Assembly: GCA_020055645.1 (NCBI GenBank)
Contig: CM034547.1
Coordinates: forward strand, 12,742,513 to 12,806,512
DNA length: 64,000 bases
Direction: 5' to 3'
Origin: Tomocerus qinae
Taxonomy: Eukaryota > Arthropoda > Collembola > Entomobryomorpha > Tomoceridae
The notes under the pieces were generated by a model. That model was not told the DNA's origin and did no database searches. It saw only the letters and a program-made list of their open reading frames with translations. Position 1 is the first letter of the stretch. Each line of letters starts with the position of its first letter. A program made the position numbers and the translations under genes. Shown here in pieces: positions 25,501 through 40,500 of the stretch.

Positions 25501-28500
25501 GTTTTTATGTTTACATTAATTGTATACAGAAGCAGTTTAATTTAATGCATAACTCATAGAGTGGATACAGAAAGGAGTAAAATGCACTTACTATGATTTC
25601 ATCTTAATGAAATGGAAAGTCATTTCGTATTGCAGCACATATCGTAGATGTAATGCAAATAAAACTCGGGGGCAACTGTTTCAATCATATAAAATGAATA
25701 CACCTATTAAGATTAAAATCTTCACCGAGATCAAATTGTAATGCCAAACGTGCCAAACTGCCTACATGCCAAATACTTGCATCACACACACCTAAGTCCT
25801 TGACATTAATATCTACTCAATTGTTACTTGGGAGAATCTTCTTGATATGAAGATTACAAATGCAGTCAGAAGTGATTTATCAGCCCAGTGTCGCACTAAT
25901 GCTAAAATATAAGTACTTTTTATAAGAAATTAAGAAATACAAAGGGAAGATGACCTATTCAAATTGACGTATCAATGGAAGAAATGCAAACTACTGCATC
26001 AAAGTGCTGATGCTAATCATTTCAACAATAGGTCTGTAAACAAACCCATCGGCCGCAATATATCTGTATCATCAGGATGCGTTATAAGGTAGAATAAGTA
26101 GGACCTTCAATTCAAGAATGTAAACCTATTATTCTGGTTGAAAATGCATATAATGTAGTAGAAAGGTTCTTCCCATAGATCTCTGTCTGTCTCACTGATC
26201 TAGTCTCACCTCGCCTTTTAATACATTTTTATCTTCCTACGCACAACATGAGCAGAATACACAAAACGCAAACACTGTGTGTAAACAGAGTACCTATATT
26301 GAAAGCTACCCACGTACATACATCAGTGAGTGTGTGTAGGTAGGTAGTGTGTTTACATAGAAATTCACTTCAGGTTCACCTACATGCATAATCGGTGTAA
26401 TTATTATTTCTAGTCAAACCAATGCAATCCAATGGGCTGAACCACAATCGTCGCGTCGGCCCTCGCGGATATCATATACATTCTAACTTCCAATAATAAT
26501 ACAGGAAAATAATATGATAATACATGTAGATCTAATTTTCATTTTTTGGGAAATAAATTACAACAAAATCATTGTAAGTAACAGCATCATAATTCTAAAA
26601 TAGGTGCTGACTTGCAGTATGTTTGAAGGACCTACCCCCAATTTGTCAACACTAAAATGTCAACAGGGCAAAAAATACCGAAAACATCTTTTGTCAACAC
26701 CATTTTATTTTTTGTCAACAGCAATTATCTTTTTTGTCAACACAATGTTATTGATGCTATATCTTAAAATTAATTCTGACTTTAATGGTAAAAATAAGTA
26801 ATGGCTATCAGTACTTGTACTAGATTAAATCAAACAATCAAATAAGCCAAATAATCAGTACTAAGAAAAAGTATCCAGAATATTCTAAGATTTTATAGTT
26901 TGTTAGCAATGATATAAATCCACTCAGAGAGTCATTTTGGTTAACTTTCGAATATTAAAGTTTTAGAATAGCCTGTGGATCTTTTTTGTTAAGAAAGGTT
27001 TGCTTCACAATTATCCGTTTGTATACAAATAATTATAAATCATGTTTTGCATATACATATTATACATATGCACATGTGCATGTGTTGACAAAAAGCTTAC
27101 TATGTGTTGACAAAAGGTATTTCTAAAAATAATTTGTTGACAAAATGGTGTTGACAAAAAGGTGTTGACAAAAAGGGGTAGGCCCGTTTGAAGAAATAAT
27201 ATATCATTGTGTAATACAGCTATATAATTTTTACAGAATCAGTGCAGAATAAAGATAACCACAACATTAAATTAATGGGAAATTCCGACCAACCATCTGC
27301 ATAATCAAGCATATTAATATTAGCAATGTTACAATTTTAGTTCATCAAGTGTCTAAACTACAACCCATTAAACTGAGTGCATCGTATATTTGGCACTTTG
27401 GCACAAATAGTTTTATCTGTTCATAGGTATTAAATAATCATGGTTTCCTTCAGCAAGGCACATCCGACTATTAAAAAAGCCTTCAATGTTTTAACTTGAA
27501 ATTCGAATCGATTAATCTCACTCACTTAAATTATATGCATTTCATACGAAAGCCTTAGGCATGGGCTTTACAGATTAGATTTTATGGACAATATGGCTAT
27601 AGAAACATTAATTTAGCATTACCTTCCTACAACAAAGTTTTAATCTCAAATAGGGTCCTAGCAGAGAGCAACCAAAATTGCCTAAAGGTAGCATACGAAA
27701 TTCTCGTACAACAGTAGACATGTGCTGTAAAAAAGCGACAGTAATGTTAGGAGCAGTGCTGCATAGAGATATACAGACTCATAAAGTTTTACTTTATTGA
27801 CGCACCTTCCTCTTATTTATTGGTTTATAGTTACGGCGAGGAGATTGCACATTGGAGGTTGTTAACGTATCCGAGTAGAGAATAATTTAGGTGCATATTT
27901 CTTTCTATACTAACTACTATAATGTTGTTAGTTAGATCTCTGATGCTGTGTGTAAAATACAATGTAATTGAAGTGAAGAGTAATGCAACGTAATAGTAAT
28001 CACCGCATCTGGCCGAACAAAGCCAATCAAAAGCTATTATGCATTCCATTCCCGTCGGAGTTTTTACTCCCACGTGTAATGTCCCTTCTGTTAAGTTATC
28101 CACCCTATTTGATGACTATCAACTACTGCTTATTGTGTTTCAGAATGAACTATACAACAAAATACATGTTCACAGTACAAAGATGAGCACCACGAAATGG
28201 AATTTCTTATGACCATGCTAAAAGCATGAGATAAAAGAGAATTTTTTGTGAAGTGGACTGTACACGTGCAATTGTAGATGCTAATGCATCTCCATAAAAT
28301 ATCCTTAACAATCAAATGCAATCCAGCAGCCGCACCAGACCAGTCCCGTGTCACGGAAAAACTTTTCAGAAGATTCCTTTTCCTATTTCTCTCTACGAAA
28401 GGAAAAGTGTCTGTTTTCCTCCTTCATTATTGTTAGGTCTTTACCATTAGAATACTCGTACATCAAAGTTCACTAAAAAAACGTCGTAGGGGCGTGTGTA

Positions 28501-31500
28501 AATCTAAAAAAAATAGCATTGACTTTCTTTTTTACTAAATGTAACCCTACAGAATGACCCTTGACTTGATTTTACGTCTAACAATTTTCTGTCATGCTTT
28601 CGTCATCGCCACCGATGTACAGTGAATATGTGCATGTTCATAGTACTCACTGTTTCATGTTTGCTTATCTCTATGGTATATAGACAGGAATGTACAACTG
28701 TCTATAAGTGCTGTCTTTTGTAGTAAACGGCAATTACTTGAAGCTAAAGAAAAGCCACACGTTAATTGCCCACGGAAAAATGACCTAGAAATTTTAACAT
28801 GATGAGGATGGCTATTGAATTGGTCAATTGCATGTCCTGTCTACTCTTGTCTTGTCTAACTCACAAATCATTTAAGACAGACACTGACCATTCTGTAGTA
28901 GTGATAGTAAACATCTTAAAGAGTAAACAAAGGTGTTAGTGTATATATACTATATAAAGTATAGAGATTATAGTTGATGCCAAGAAAAACGAAGAAAAGT
29001 GGACAAACCAAACCAGCTCGACTTAAATCAACGTACAAGCTGATTTGATAAGTCACATCATGAAAGAGCTAACGATAAGCAAAGTGGGATCACCAGATCA
29101 GAAAGGTTCACAAGAACGTGTGCGAAGATTTAAAGATTATCAGATGGTAGGCAAACGAAGCCATGACATAGCGTGACCTCACCTTCTCCGCTTATTATTG
29201 TCACAAAAGCATTTATCTGCACGGAATGGCTGCTGCATGATAACCATTGCCAAAAACAAGTCTGTGTATTTACAAAACCAACAACAATAATAATAGCGAA
29301 GCATTAAATGTGCACTGCAAAAATTTGTAAACATGTGGAGATAAAAAGTAGAAAAGCAATGGCAATAAAAATATTTATGTGTAATAAAGCATGAAGGAAA
29401 TCGCCTTATTGCATGGATAAGATAAAGTTTCAAGATCTTAGGTACCTGTGTGGTTGATTGTACAATGACAGTGACAATGGATGTCATCTGCAATAATTTG
29501 TTAAGAATTCGACTACATGAAGTTGGATCTTGTCTGATTCGAATGCATTCAGTAATCCCACCAGTTAAATCAGCAAATCCGTCTAAAGTAGACCCGTACT
29601 TCAAAGCTTCGTACGAACCGTGTAATCTAAGGGGAAAGAAAACAAACAATGCATTAGCATAATATATTCAGTGAGACAGAATTTCCTGTTGCAAGTATTT
29701 AGTGTAAGATTAGTAGGAAGGAGCACGCACACTCATCACGCGAGATCATCGCACTAGAAATAATTTAAAAGGACATTTATCCATTTTAAACGCCTCCATT
29801 CAGAAACTTAATACAATGGAAACCAGAAAACCAAAACAAATCTCAACTTGCTTTGTAAGGCTACGTGAAACAATTTGAGATCATTGGCGATTCTTTCGTT
29901 CTCACTCATTCATGAATTTCTTTATCAAATCAGCGCAGGTCATAATATGTGCACATACTCATATTTATTTATGTAGGATGGAGAAGCACTAAAAGAGTAT
30001 TTTCGCAGGAGCTGTCATCCTCCCTTTGGTCATAACCATAACATAAGAATTCTGACCTGACGTTAAAAAATTTCTCTGTGAAGCATAAACAGGACAATAG
30101 GTAGATAAACATTAACAATTGACAGATTTGTGTTTGCAATTCAAATCCAAGTAGGTAGCAGTCATCATTCCGTCCACTTCTACTCATTTTCCTTAGCTGT
30201 CTCTAATTTTCTCTATTCTCTGTGGTCTGCAAATGTGAATTGCTGCTGTATTTACACAAACCAAGTTGCTACCCATTTATTTATTGTTTAACTAACAGAG
30301 TGTACAGTTCCTTGTGATTTCTGCGCGGATTGTCCCCATTTCACTCAATTCTCCACTATGTGCGAAATCTTGACACTTATTTAAACAGACGAGAATGAGC
30401 ATAAAAGACTTACACTTTACTTTGGACTAACAATGCCCGTCAAAGCCGCAACCAACTCAAGCTAAACCAAACCAAATCAAACCACGCATTCAATCCCTCT
30501 CTACAACATTATTGCAAATTGCATTCTATTCTATTGTAGATTACCGCTGTAGGTAGCCAACAATTGCCTTGTTCAATTATTCCTCATTGTAGTCCCGTGC
30601 GTGCGTACATTTTATTGTCATTCCAAACTGTCTATATTGTATTTAGATACACATGCAATCTCAAACGCCTTCTTACTTTTATGATCGATTGGTCCACAAA
30701 CCAAAAATAGGACATAGCTACACATTTATTTACTATCTGTAGTTACAACGAGATTGTATACACATTGTAAAGATAAATGTCGATCTTAACTCATATAAGG
30801 TCTCTACACGAAAAGTCACAATTATGTTCCCAATGTACATGTTGCAATTAGTATTACCATTGAAAATAAAATGGTCAGAACATTTGCTACATGATTTTGT
30901 ACTTTGATCTCCTATACCATTAAAATACCGACAAAATTGCCAACACTTACAATGTACCTCTTGATTTAGGCACAGCCTCAAAGTCGAATTATTAGAAGGT
31001 TCTTATGCATACGAAAGTCTCAACGAATTATAAGACATTTAGCCAATTTATTTACTACCACATAAACCAAGGACATTTACAATGTACTACGCGACAGGAT
31101 TTACTACGGCACTAATACTAATAAAGATTGATTTGATGCCAGTTGACTCACTTGTACAAGTACACCTAGGGATTTGCATTAATTTTTTTCCTCAAGGTTT
31201 ATGACACTAAGGTTTTCATACCTCGAATAATCCACATATAATTATTTAATGTACACGAATCTGTAAGACATGATATTAAGTGGCTGATGTGAGTCATTTA
31301 CATTACGATAGTGTAACAAGTCTGTAGGTACAAATACATATATTTATTGTGGTAGTGATACGGTGGAAGGATAAATGTTAATGGCATAAGGACACTAGTA
31401 GTAGTGGTCAGTGTGGAGCAAGCCGTTACAGAAGGCTATTTTAAGTTTGTGCATTCAGTAGGTACATCATGACACATTACATGATCGCAACAAAAGATAA

Positions 31501-34500
31501 GTAATGACTCTACACAGTTGAAACACTTAATTATTTACAGATAAGACAAGACAGTTACATTTTCGAGTACCGTAAGGCAACGAAATTGAGACTCTCTGAA
31601 CTAATATACCACCGGCTTACTTGGCTTACTTTGTGATAGCCAATACTCAAGCAGGTGTCGCTAATCTCCATTGTATTCAATTAAGATTGGAATTAGAATA
31701 TTGGAATGTAAAATACTAAATGAAGGGAAATGTGAATTAACATGCAGACATACACACAGCATGCAAAATTCTTTTGGCATACTAGCCACGAATACTAATC
31801 TCAACATTTTACTAGGTCATTCAAGTACAATCGACATTAGCATACCTAATAGATCTACACAATTTATGTAAACTTACTCTTTAACTCATTGCCAAAGCGT
31901 TAAACATGAAAATATACCTTTACCTATTTCAAAAACTGCATGATCTAGGTTAGTCTCTAAGTTCTATTAAAAAAGGCCACCCGCAGTGATAAAGAAATTT
32001 TGTCACATAAACAGGGAAGCATAGATTAAAATATTTCGGGCTAAGATTACATTTCTTTTTCATAAGGATGACCAGAAACTAGACACAAACAGTTCTAGAC
32101 CATAGACTATAGATATTTTCTTATTGTAACCAAGTTTTTGTGGTGCACATCTGTATATGTTAGGCTAAGAAGAATTAACGTGTTCGTTAATATTGATGAC
32201 GAATGGAGTTGGAGAAACGGAACAGATGCCAATATTGGAATAGATATATATGTGTGTAATATAATATCGAGCATTGTGGCAAAATGGATATCTCACGATT
32301 GTGACTTTGTGAGTTCATGGCCCGTGCTATATCAGAAGAACATGCATGGCTTGCTATTGTTGTCGATAACATTTACATCACATTACTAAACACAATAAGG
32401 TAGATTTATTGATGTAAAATCCATGGCTATATCGTCTTAACAAAAACCGACACTGATTACTACTACATACATTAATGTTATCAAAAGAGAAAAAGTACTA
32501 CAAACAAGAATGTCGTGTATGCTTAAGATATAAACATTGGTAGATCAAGAGATGAGAGTATTCAAATCAAACTGCGCTATAGTAATTTAATAAAAGTAGA
32601 TATTGCGAAAGACCTTGTAAATACAGAGAACTTGTGCCAGCTTAAATTAGCACAGAAAATTGCATTAGCGAAGAAATTATCTGTAGTTAGGAATTTTTAT
32701 TAGTGGTTAAGTAATCAAATTTTTAAAGTATTCAAGACTGGCCATTTAGATATCTTACTAATGATAACATGGAATTATTCGTCTTCTGTGACTTTTGTGT
32801 TATGATGTAGTTATGTAGTAGCCGAGTAGATTGTTAGCTAACAATATGGATTAAGAACAGTTGGACATAAGATAGTTGAACAGGTGTGCCTAGGCTGGAC
32901 TAGGCCAGTCTAAATTATCATAATAATGGTATGATAATAAACCCAGATGGGCATGAAGCGTGAGATAATCTTTTATGATATAGTAATGCAGTAGGTACAA
33001 TAGGATATATATAGGTAGCTCGTGTATAAATATTATTTCAACATTTTTCTCACTCTACCCAACTTCATCTCAAACTTTGAAAGAAATAACAATAAAAAAT
33101 CCTCACATACCTATTTACCTAATACCTACTTCAAGCCCATTATTAACATTTGCCACGTAACAGGTAAACAAACCATTGCACTCAAAATGATCATCGACAC
33201 TAATATTAGGTTTAGGTGCAAATGCAGCCACGACTTTCCAGTGCAGTGCACGGAAAGCAAATTCTGTACATTTTTTGTGGATTTACGTGATGGCTTGAGT
33301 AGTTTTTCGGCATAAATGCATTAAATTACTGTGTCCTTACTAAATTACAAAGTGTACTTAGAAGAATTATTAAGCTCCGTTCGCATTCCAAGTATAATAC
33401 TAGGTCTATCTACTTATCATAAGTTAAATGACGCACTCTAGTCGAAGTGTTCAAAATAAAGCTTTCATTAAGTCGTTTAACGTGTCTGCAAATACATTAC
33501 ATGGATCATCAAATGGGCTTAAAGTGTACTTAACCATGGCTATGCTTGCAAAGCGTGTCTCAATATAATACTTATAAATACTTAATACAGTCTTGAAAAA
33601 ACAGAATTACTACATGCTTAATCTTTTCGTTTATATCACCTTTACTGTTTATTAAGTACAGTAAAATACAAAATTTAACCATGATTCATTCCAAACGACT
33701 AAACTCATTAGTAAACTAGTTAGTATGTATTTAAAAGGGAAAAACGTTCACTCCACTTCAACTTAAAGAATAATTTTAGATGTTTACTTTCATTATAGAT
33801 TTTTGTATGTAACATAACCGAGCATATAATTATAGTAAGTCTTTGTACATTTTGTAAATTAATGTTATTGCTGCTGCTATCAGCTAATGCTATCAAAAGA
33901 TAGTTCTATGCATGAAATAGTATGTCTTCTATACGAAAAGCCCTAGATGTGTCATTTCCTATCTAATCGCTTTAAAACGCATGTAATTTCCATTTTCTTC
34001 TTACTTATCATTCTACGAACAGAACTCTCAATTTTACGTAGGTACTACTTACACTCAATAACATCTTTGGCTGATTATTCCATATCATTTCGCAATTAGA
34101 TACTTTACGCATAGCAGACTCGTTAGTGTAAAATTCTTAAAAATGATTCATGCTACTCCTACTACATATCTTTAAACGATAAGGTATAATAGAAGGAGTA
34201 GAAGAACATTCTTTATCTTCTCTATATTTATGTGGAATGACCAGTCTAGCGATATGCAAACTAATTGTACTTAAAACTACTTTCCAAGTTAAATAGACAG
34301 TAGTGCCGCGATATGCGTGGCTATGTTATGCAATTTTTAACGCATCGAAGTGCACCGTTTTTCTCAGACATTAAAATGTTTTCTCATTTTGCAGCAGCTG
34401 CAGTTGAGAACGAAAATAAAACAGTTGTTGGTATTCACAGCGGGAGGATATAAGAAAAATACAAAAAAAATCCCTTGCACTTTCAATTGCTATCGTGAAA

Positions 34501-37500
34501 CAACAAATAACTCATTTGCATAGGTAGCATATTGAGTGACATGATGACAATGACGCAATACTTTACATACCAAAGTACGACGTATACAAATTGTACAACT
34601 ATAATACAACAACTACCTCTTGGTATCCATCTGACAATACAACATTATTCTCTCACGATGCAATTCATAAGGTGTTAGTAACAATAACAAAGTGTCGAAG
34701 AATGTAAACTAACAAAGTCAAAAACACTTTAGTGCAAATAAGACATTGCATACTCAATTAGAGGAAATGAGTTGACATTAGTATGGTGATTGTACCTGTA
34801 CTTTTTACCTTTGCTCATTTACTAATAGTACCTACCTACGAGACTGTCTTATTATTCCTACCGCAATTTTAAAACGCTAATGGTCATCTACATGTTTGTT
34901 TAGTGAATAATTGTATTCATAGTTAGAAACGCCCTATTCTATATAAATGTCACTGTTGATATCTGTCTGTGGCTCAACCTCTTCTGAGAGATGAAAATAG
35001 CAAGACTAAACCACATTTATGCAATAAAGGACGCATTAGGTAATCTCAAAAGGAGAATTGTGTAACTTCCAAAAATAACTGCTCTTTGTAAATGAAACAC
35101 AAAAAGATGGTACGTGCAATGCTAATGTTCCTTGTGCCTATTTTGTAGATAATGCGTATAAAATGAGATAATTTGCAAACCAGCAGCATTACAATATGAT
35201 TTTGCAAAACTAGCACATTTGCATGTAGGTATGTAAATCTGTCAAATTTATCTTCTACATCAACATGAACTTTTAGTACCTACTACAAAAGTTATTTTCT
35301 TGTTTATTTGCTAAGAGTTTAGTAGACATGTAGTGAAATGGATTTGAAATGATGCTTAATTTGCTAAACTTGTGTGGCAGAAGAATTTGTGCAATGGTAA
35401 TTAAGGTTAGTCTGATACTTATAGTAATTGAATTGGACTCGCCTTGCTTTCTCTCTCGCAGAAATCTCCTACTTAATACATACTAATGAGAGAGAAGATC
35501 AGGATTTGTATTTGAACTGAATATTAAATGAATAATGCTAATGATGTGGTAATGCTAATCATAACAATAAAATATTTTGATAATAAACTCAACCACCCTG
35601 CAATGCAGAGGAGGGCTGAGAGATTTTGACTACCTAAATTGCAATTGTCAATGTTTGATAGTTAATTACTACATGCACAAGTAGTCTGCATTCTACAAGT
35701 ACAAGGCTCTAATAGTTATACGGTCACTATCCATCATTAGAAATTTAAAGTAGGTAGCCACCAATTTAAAGCCTTCAGCAAGATAATTGACTCTTTTGCT
35801 CCTGCTCATACTACAATAATGTAATAACTCTTCAGTGCAACACCAACATCCTACAATCTCATTTCAACATGTGAAAATCTATTGTTGTTTGATAAGAATG
35901 CTAAGATGTGAGATAGTGAGTCTGAATAAATGAAAGATGTTGGTGATGATGGGAAGTGCCAAGGTAAACAAAAGACATTGACAACTTTAATTTCAGCTCT
36001 GCCCTATTTATTGACTAATTCAAATCCTAAATACTTTTGATTTCCATTCAACGCATTCTACGACTAACGAACGCACCTCAAATCACTCATGTTAATGGCC
36101 GTTTTTGTCTACCAGGAGCCTAGTTAAAATTAGCATCCTTAAACGATTAAATCTGTCCTTAGAAAAGGGGAGATCACACTAACGACATTCAAGTGCAAAA
36201 TATGATTTACTAGTAGCAGGGAGTAAAAATGCCTATTAATCAAATCATAATCTCAAGATGTAAGATGTAGTTGAATTTTTTAAATCAAGGTTGGCCTGAT
36301 CGTTTCAAAATAAGGAACAAGTTGTGATGAGATAGTTATCTCATGGCTCTATTTTAACAATGTTGCACTAGCTATTTCGTTGCTTTACGTACTACATCGC
36401 TTTTTGTTCTTTTTATCATATGAAAAATTATGAATTTTGTAATACTCAAAACAATTTATGTTTTTGACAATTAGTCCAATTTTAATTATCGTACATCTAT
36501 AATGTCGATTTGAAGAAGTAACATTAATATTAAATTGCTATACCATAATATTAAGACAGGTAAATTTTGATTTCATTCATAGTGAATATTGTATTCTATG
36601 TTGGTCTAATTCGTATAAGTTTGATGAGATATCGCTGTCTGGAGTCTTCAGAGAAAGCTGACGGGATTCCTATTACTAATACTGTGATAATATTGATGTG
36701 AACAAACGAACAAAAGTAAAGCAGGGAAGTAAGTGAAGTCGGCATGTACTAAACTTATATTTAGACAAGGCGAAAGTGTCAATAGAGAAAATATTATAGA
36801 CGATGAGGACAACCGCAAAACCACAAACCACCTCAGGTGGGCTAATAGACTAACTAAATAAATACTGAGTTCATAGCCAAGTTACACAGGTATCATGTTA
36901 CTGTTAATACAAGTTTCTAAACTTATTACTATGTATTAATAATAAACTTATGTACATACATTATACATGTACTTGCTATTTTTAGCATGTTACATTCACA
37001 CACATTGCTTTGCTCTATCGCTCATGTAAGCATCATGATAGTAATCCTAAGTGGAAGAGTCACGATATTCTGAGCTTATTGCATTTATTTTTTTACTACG
37101 TACACATACTGTGTGCCCACAATTATGTTTATAGTGTGCTATGATCATGATTATTATTGTAAAATAAGTAGAATAATAATATTTGCATAGAAATGTAAAT
37201 TGTAGTAGAACTGAGCTTCAATGTGATTTTACTTGATTTCACGCATTTGGCACATTTAATGTACTTAGGGAGAGTAAATAGGAGTGTTTAAAAAGTTTCT
37301 TACTTAGCATAAGCCTTTTCTAACAGAGACGCCCAAAAGTAATCCGAATGTTGGGAATGAAGAAAGACTAATCGTCCATTGACTGTTGGAAGTCTGTCGT
37401 CAACCAGCACTTCTCTCCATTCTCCACACCACCAAAGACGAAACCGGAAGATTCCAGCATAGTCATCTGAGTTCTTGACAATGTTCTTATCAGTGAATGC

Positions 37501-40500
37501 TTGATCTGCAGGAACAACTCTGAAGAACAGCTCGCGGGAGAGCCACAAGCAACTCAAACAAGAAACTAGCCATCGGTCACCTGCAAATAAATAATTAGAT
37601 ATTTTAAAAAGTTTAATTAACAGTCAATTATTTATTTACTTTCCATTTAACGGTTGCTCTTATCAAAAAAGGGATTCCATTTCTATATGTACTCTGTCAT
37701 TTTAGGAATGTCAATTATAAATGTTTGATTAATAAACGGATCCACATCATTGAGTTCTGCAAAGACATGTATTTGTAACACATCATTATAGATGAGTTGT
37801 AATAAAAAGCTGTTTATCATATGCAGCTGATCTGTCTATTACATTCCAAGTTGGACTTACAATAATATTGATTGAATATTTATTTGGTGAGATCCTTTCT
37901 CGAACATATCTTGAGATAGTAGGTTGATGCATTTTATACACGTAATGTATTTAGTTCGGGGCTGAAATGAAAACTGAAAGTTTCTGGTACCTAATTCTAG
38001 TTACCTAAGATGTAATGTATATCCTTAAGAATCTAATGATACATGATATTATGTTAACTAAAAAAGTACAAAACGGACGAGATGCAGTTATATTATAAGG
38101 AATGACTATTACATAGATATAAGAATGCTGATATGTCATACGCCTAATTTATAACAATCAAATGCCTGAAACTATTTAACCCAAAGGATTTAAATGAGCT
38201 TTCACCATTGCCTTTTCAGCAATGTGATATTTATATGACAAGAACATGACACGACATGACATATGAGTATTAGGTACTTTGGTTTGGAAGGAAAGAATTG
38301 CATAGTCATTGCATTATTACAACTTCGAAGCCACTCTCAGTCCATTGTAATGCAAAGCGAGGCGAAAGCAAAGGTGAGTTCATTCCATTTTATCCTCCGG
38401 TAATTTTCTTGTCTTTGTGCATTCAGTTCACCAGTTCACTCCTCGAGTCAAACTCTTTTCCAAACGATTAGATAGCTTACTTTTGTCCCAACTCATCCAT
38501 TCAAATTGACAGTGAAAAGAAAAGTCGGCGAGCCTTAAATTCCTATCCAATTTTCAAATTAACCCCGAAAGACCATTAGAGAAACAACAAAAGTGACTTT
38601 GGCTCTAATCTGAACTTTGACAAGATAACTTTTCATTTTATCCGCAAACTTAAGTACTTGCATCGCAAGTAAAAGCTTGATTAGTATGGTTTACTTTTCA
38701 AATAGTCATTACAGTCATTAGTAAGACTTGGGTTTCATTTCATGCGATTAGCAATACGCAGTATATGAAGAGGAACTAATGTGCTTGTATTCTCCTTTTG
38801 CATGTGAAAATTGCACAAGGATTGACAAAACAAACAAAAAATTCATCAGAAAAAATTCGTTAGTTAATTCAAGATGGACAAGACTTGACAGAATGAAAAA
38901 GAAACTGGGAAGAGGATGTGGACTCAACTGTTTCGTTTACATGTATAGGTAATTTTTTCAATGCGGCAAAAAGTCAACAGGGTGATTGTGAAAAGCGTTT
39001 CTGATTACAATTTCTGATTGCATTTTCCTTTTCCTTTTGAATTCAAATAGTCTCAGCTGTTCAGTTGGACAAATAAACCTTCTCCTATAATGCTATTTTG
39101 CATGTTTAACTCATATGTACTTTTTTACACTGAGTTAGGTAAATCCAGATTCTAGATAAACCTAAAAAATTGTGAGACTGAGATTAGGTACCCATGCGTA
39201 AAGAATCGAGTAACATGGTGTGGTCATTCAACAATTCATTCACCCCACACAACAGTCTTCATCCTAGCTATTTCCGATTTGTAAATTAATGAGCTGTGCA
39301 AGTGGATTTCTTATGTTTAATTTACATATTACTGATATTACATACATTTACTATACAATATTTGTTGACAATAATATTGATATGCATCCTGAACAATGAT
39401 ATTTTATGAAGCATCGAAGGCGGAAAGGTATCTACACTGATTAATAAAATAAATATAAATTCCACAAGAAAATAATATTGCGTCGTTTGGGCATCTGGAA
39501 TGTGTAGCAGTACCTGTATTTCTCGTTTTATGTAGGTAAATATTGCTAGCAAATCACGATTTTAAAGCAGAAATATTAATGAATACATTTTCATTCAACT
39601 TAGGACTATCAAAGTTGAAGAATTTAGACTACATTATAATGTGCATCAGTGTGGGAATAACTGCAAACGAAATGAAATAGCAAAAACGAATAAGTACCTA
39701 ATCAGCTGAGTGTAGGTATATATAAATTACGCAAGTATTTAGATACGTTTTGATGATTGTAGATTACAGGTCTATATTAAAAATATAAGGCAACAGTTTC
39801 AGAAATACTTTCTTGAACCCGTGAGAATGTTTTGAGTTGAAATACGTCTGTGTGTATACTAAACATGGTCTTTCCATCTGTATTCTGTTATGCCGTCTAT
39901 CACCGGTAAAGACTAAGGATTGATGTTGCATTATGCGAAATGATTTACTACTAAATGTAACAGTTTACATTAACTGATATAATAGACATGTCCTATTATA
40001 ACGATTATTTCATTATCTTCAATCGTACTTAACGAAAGAAATTAATTTCCGTCTTCCTGCTGTCTTACGCAGGGATTCTCAAAAATTTCGAACAAGAAGG
40101 AACTACAAGCATTTTGTGTAGAACTAACGGATACTGAAATCGAGAATTCATTATTTACCAGACAGTTAAAAATAGGTTATTTTTGTTGTACAGAAAAACA
40201 TGGATCGTACGTAATACCTGATTTTATTAATTGCATGAACTCTTGTATACATTTACAATTACAGATTAACTAGCACCTGTACTTTGCGTTTAATGAGGCT
40301 ATTATTTTACCTCAAGTAAATGAAGTGTGTGTATTTTAAAAGAAAGGCATTGTGCATTATTCTGAATGCATTTTATTTGTAATAGAAAAATGAAAAAAGG
40401 AATCTGCTACTAGGTACTTTAAAAGTAACTGTAAATAGTGAGCACTTCATAAATTCAGTAGTTAATTATAGCAATTGAGTTTGTTAGTGTTAATTGAGTT

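Larger units (their letters stand above)
23090..29445 (-). other. calpain intron 4 (6.4 kb)
   Basis: Contains the inverted-repeat transposon at 26629-27185 and an unexplained 110-codon open frame on the opposite strand at 23765-24097. No other recognisable feature. Confidence 0.55.

Noticed and set aside
26604..26801. 65-codon plus-strand frame
   Set aside because: Covers the left repeat array of the inverted-repeat transposon; the repetitive VNT/VNS pattern comes from the TTTGTCAACA units.
29179..29649. 156-codon minus-strand frame read as one gene
   Set aside because: Only 29446-29626 is a calpain exon with splice sites at both ends; the rest is intron read-through.
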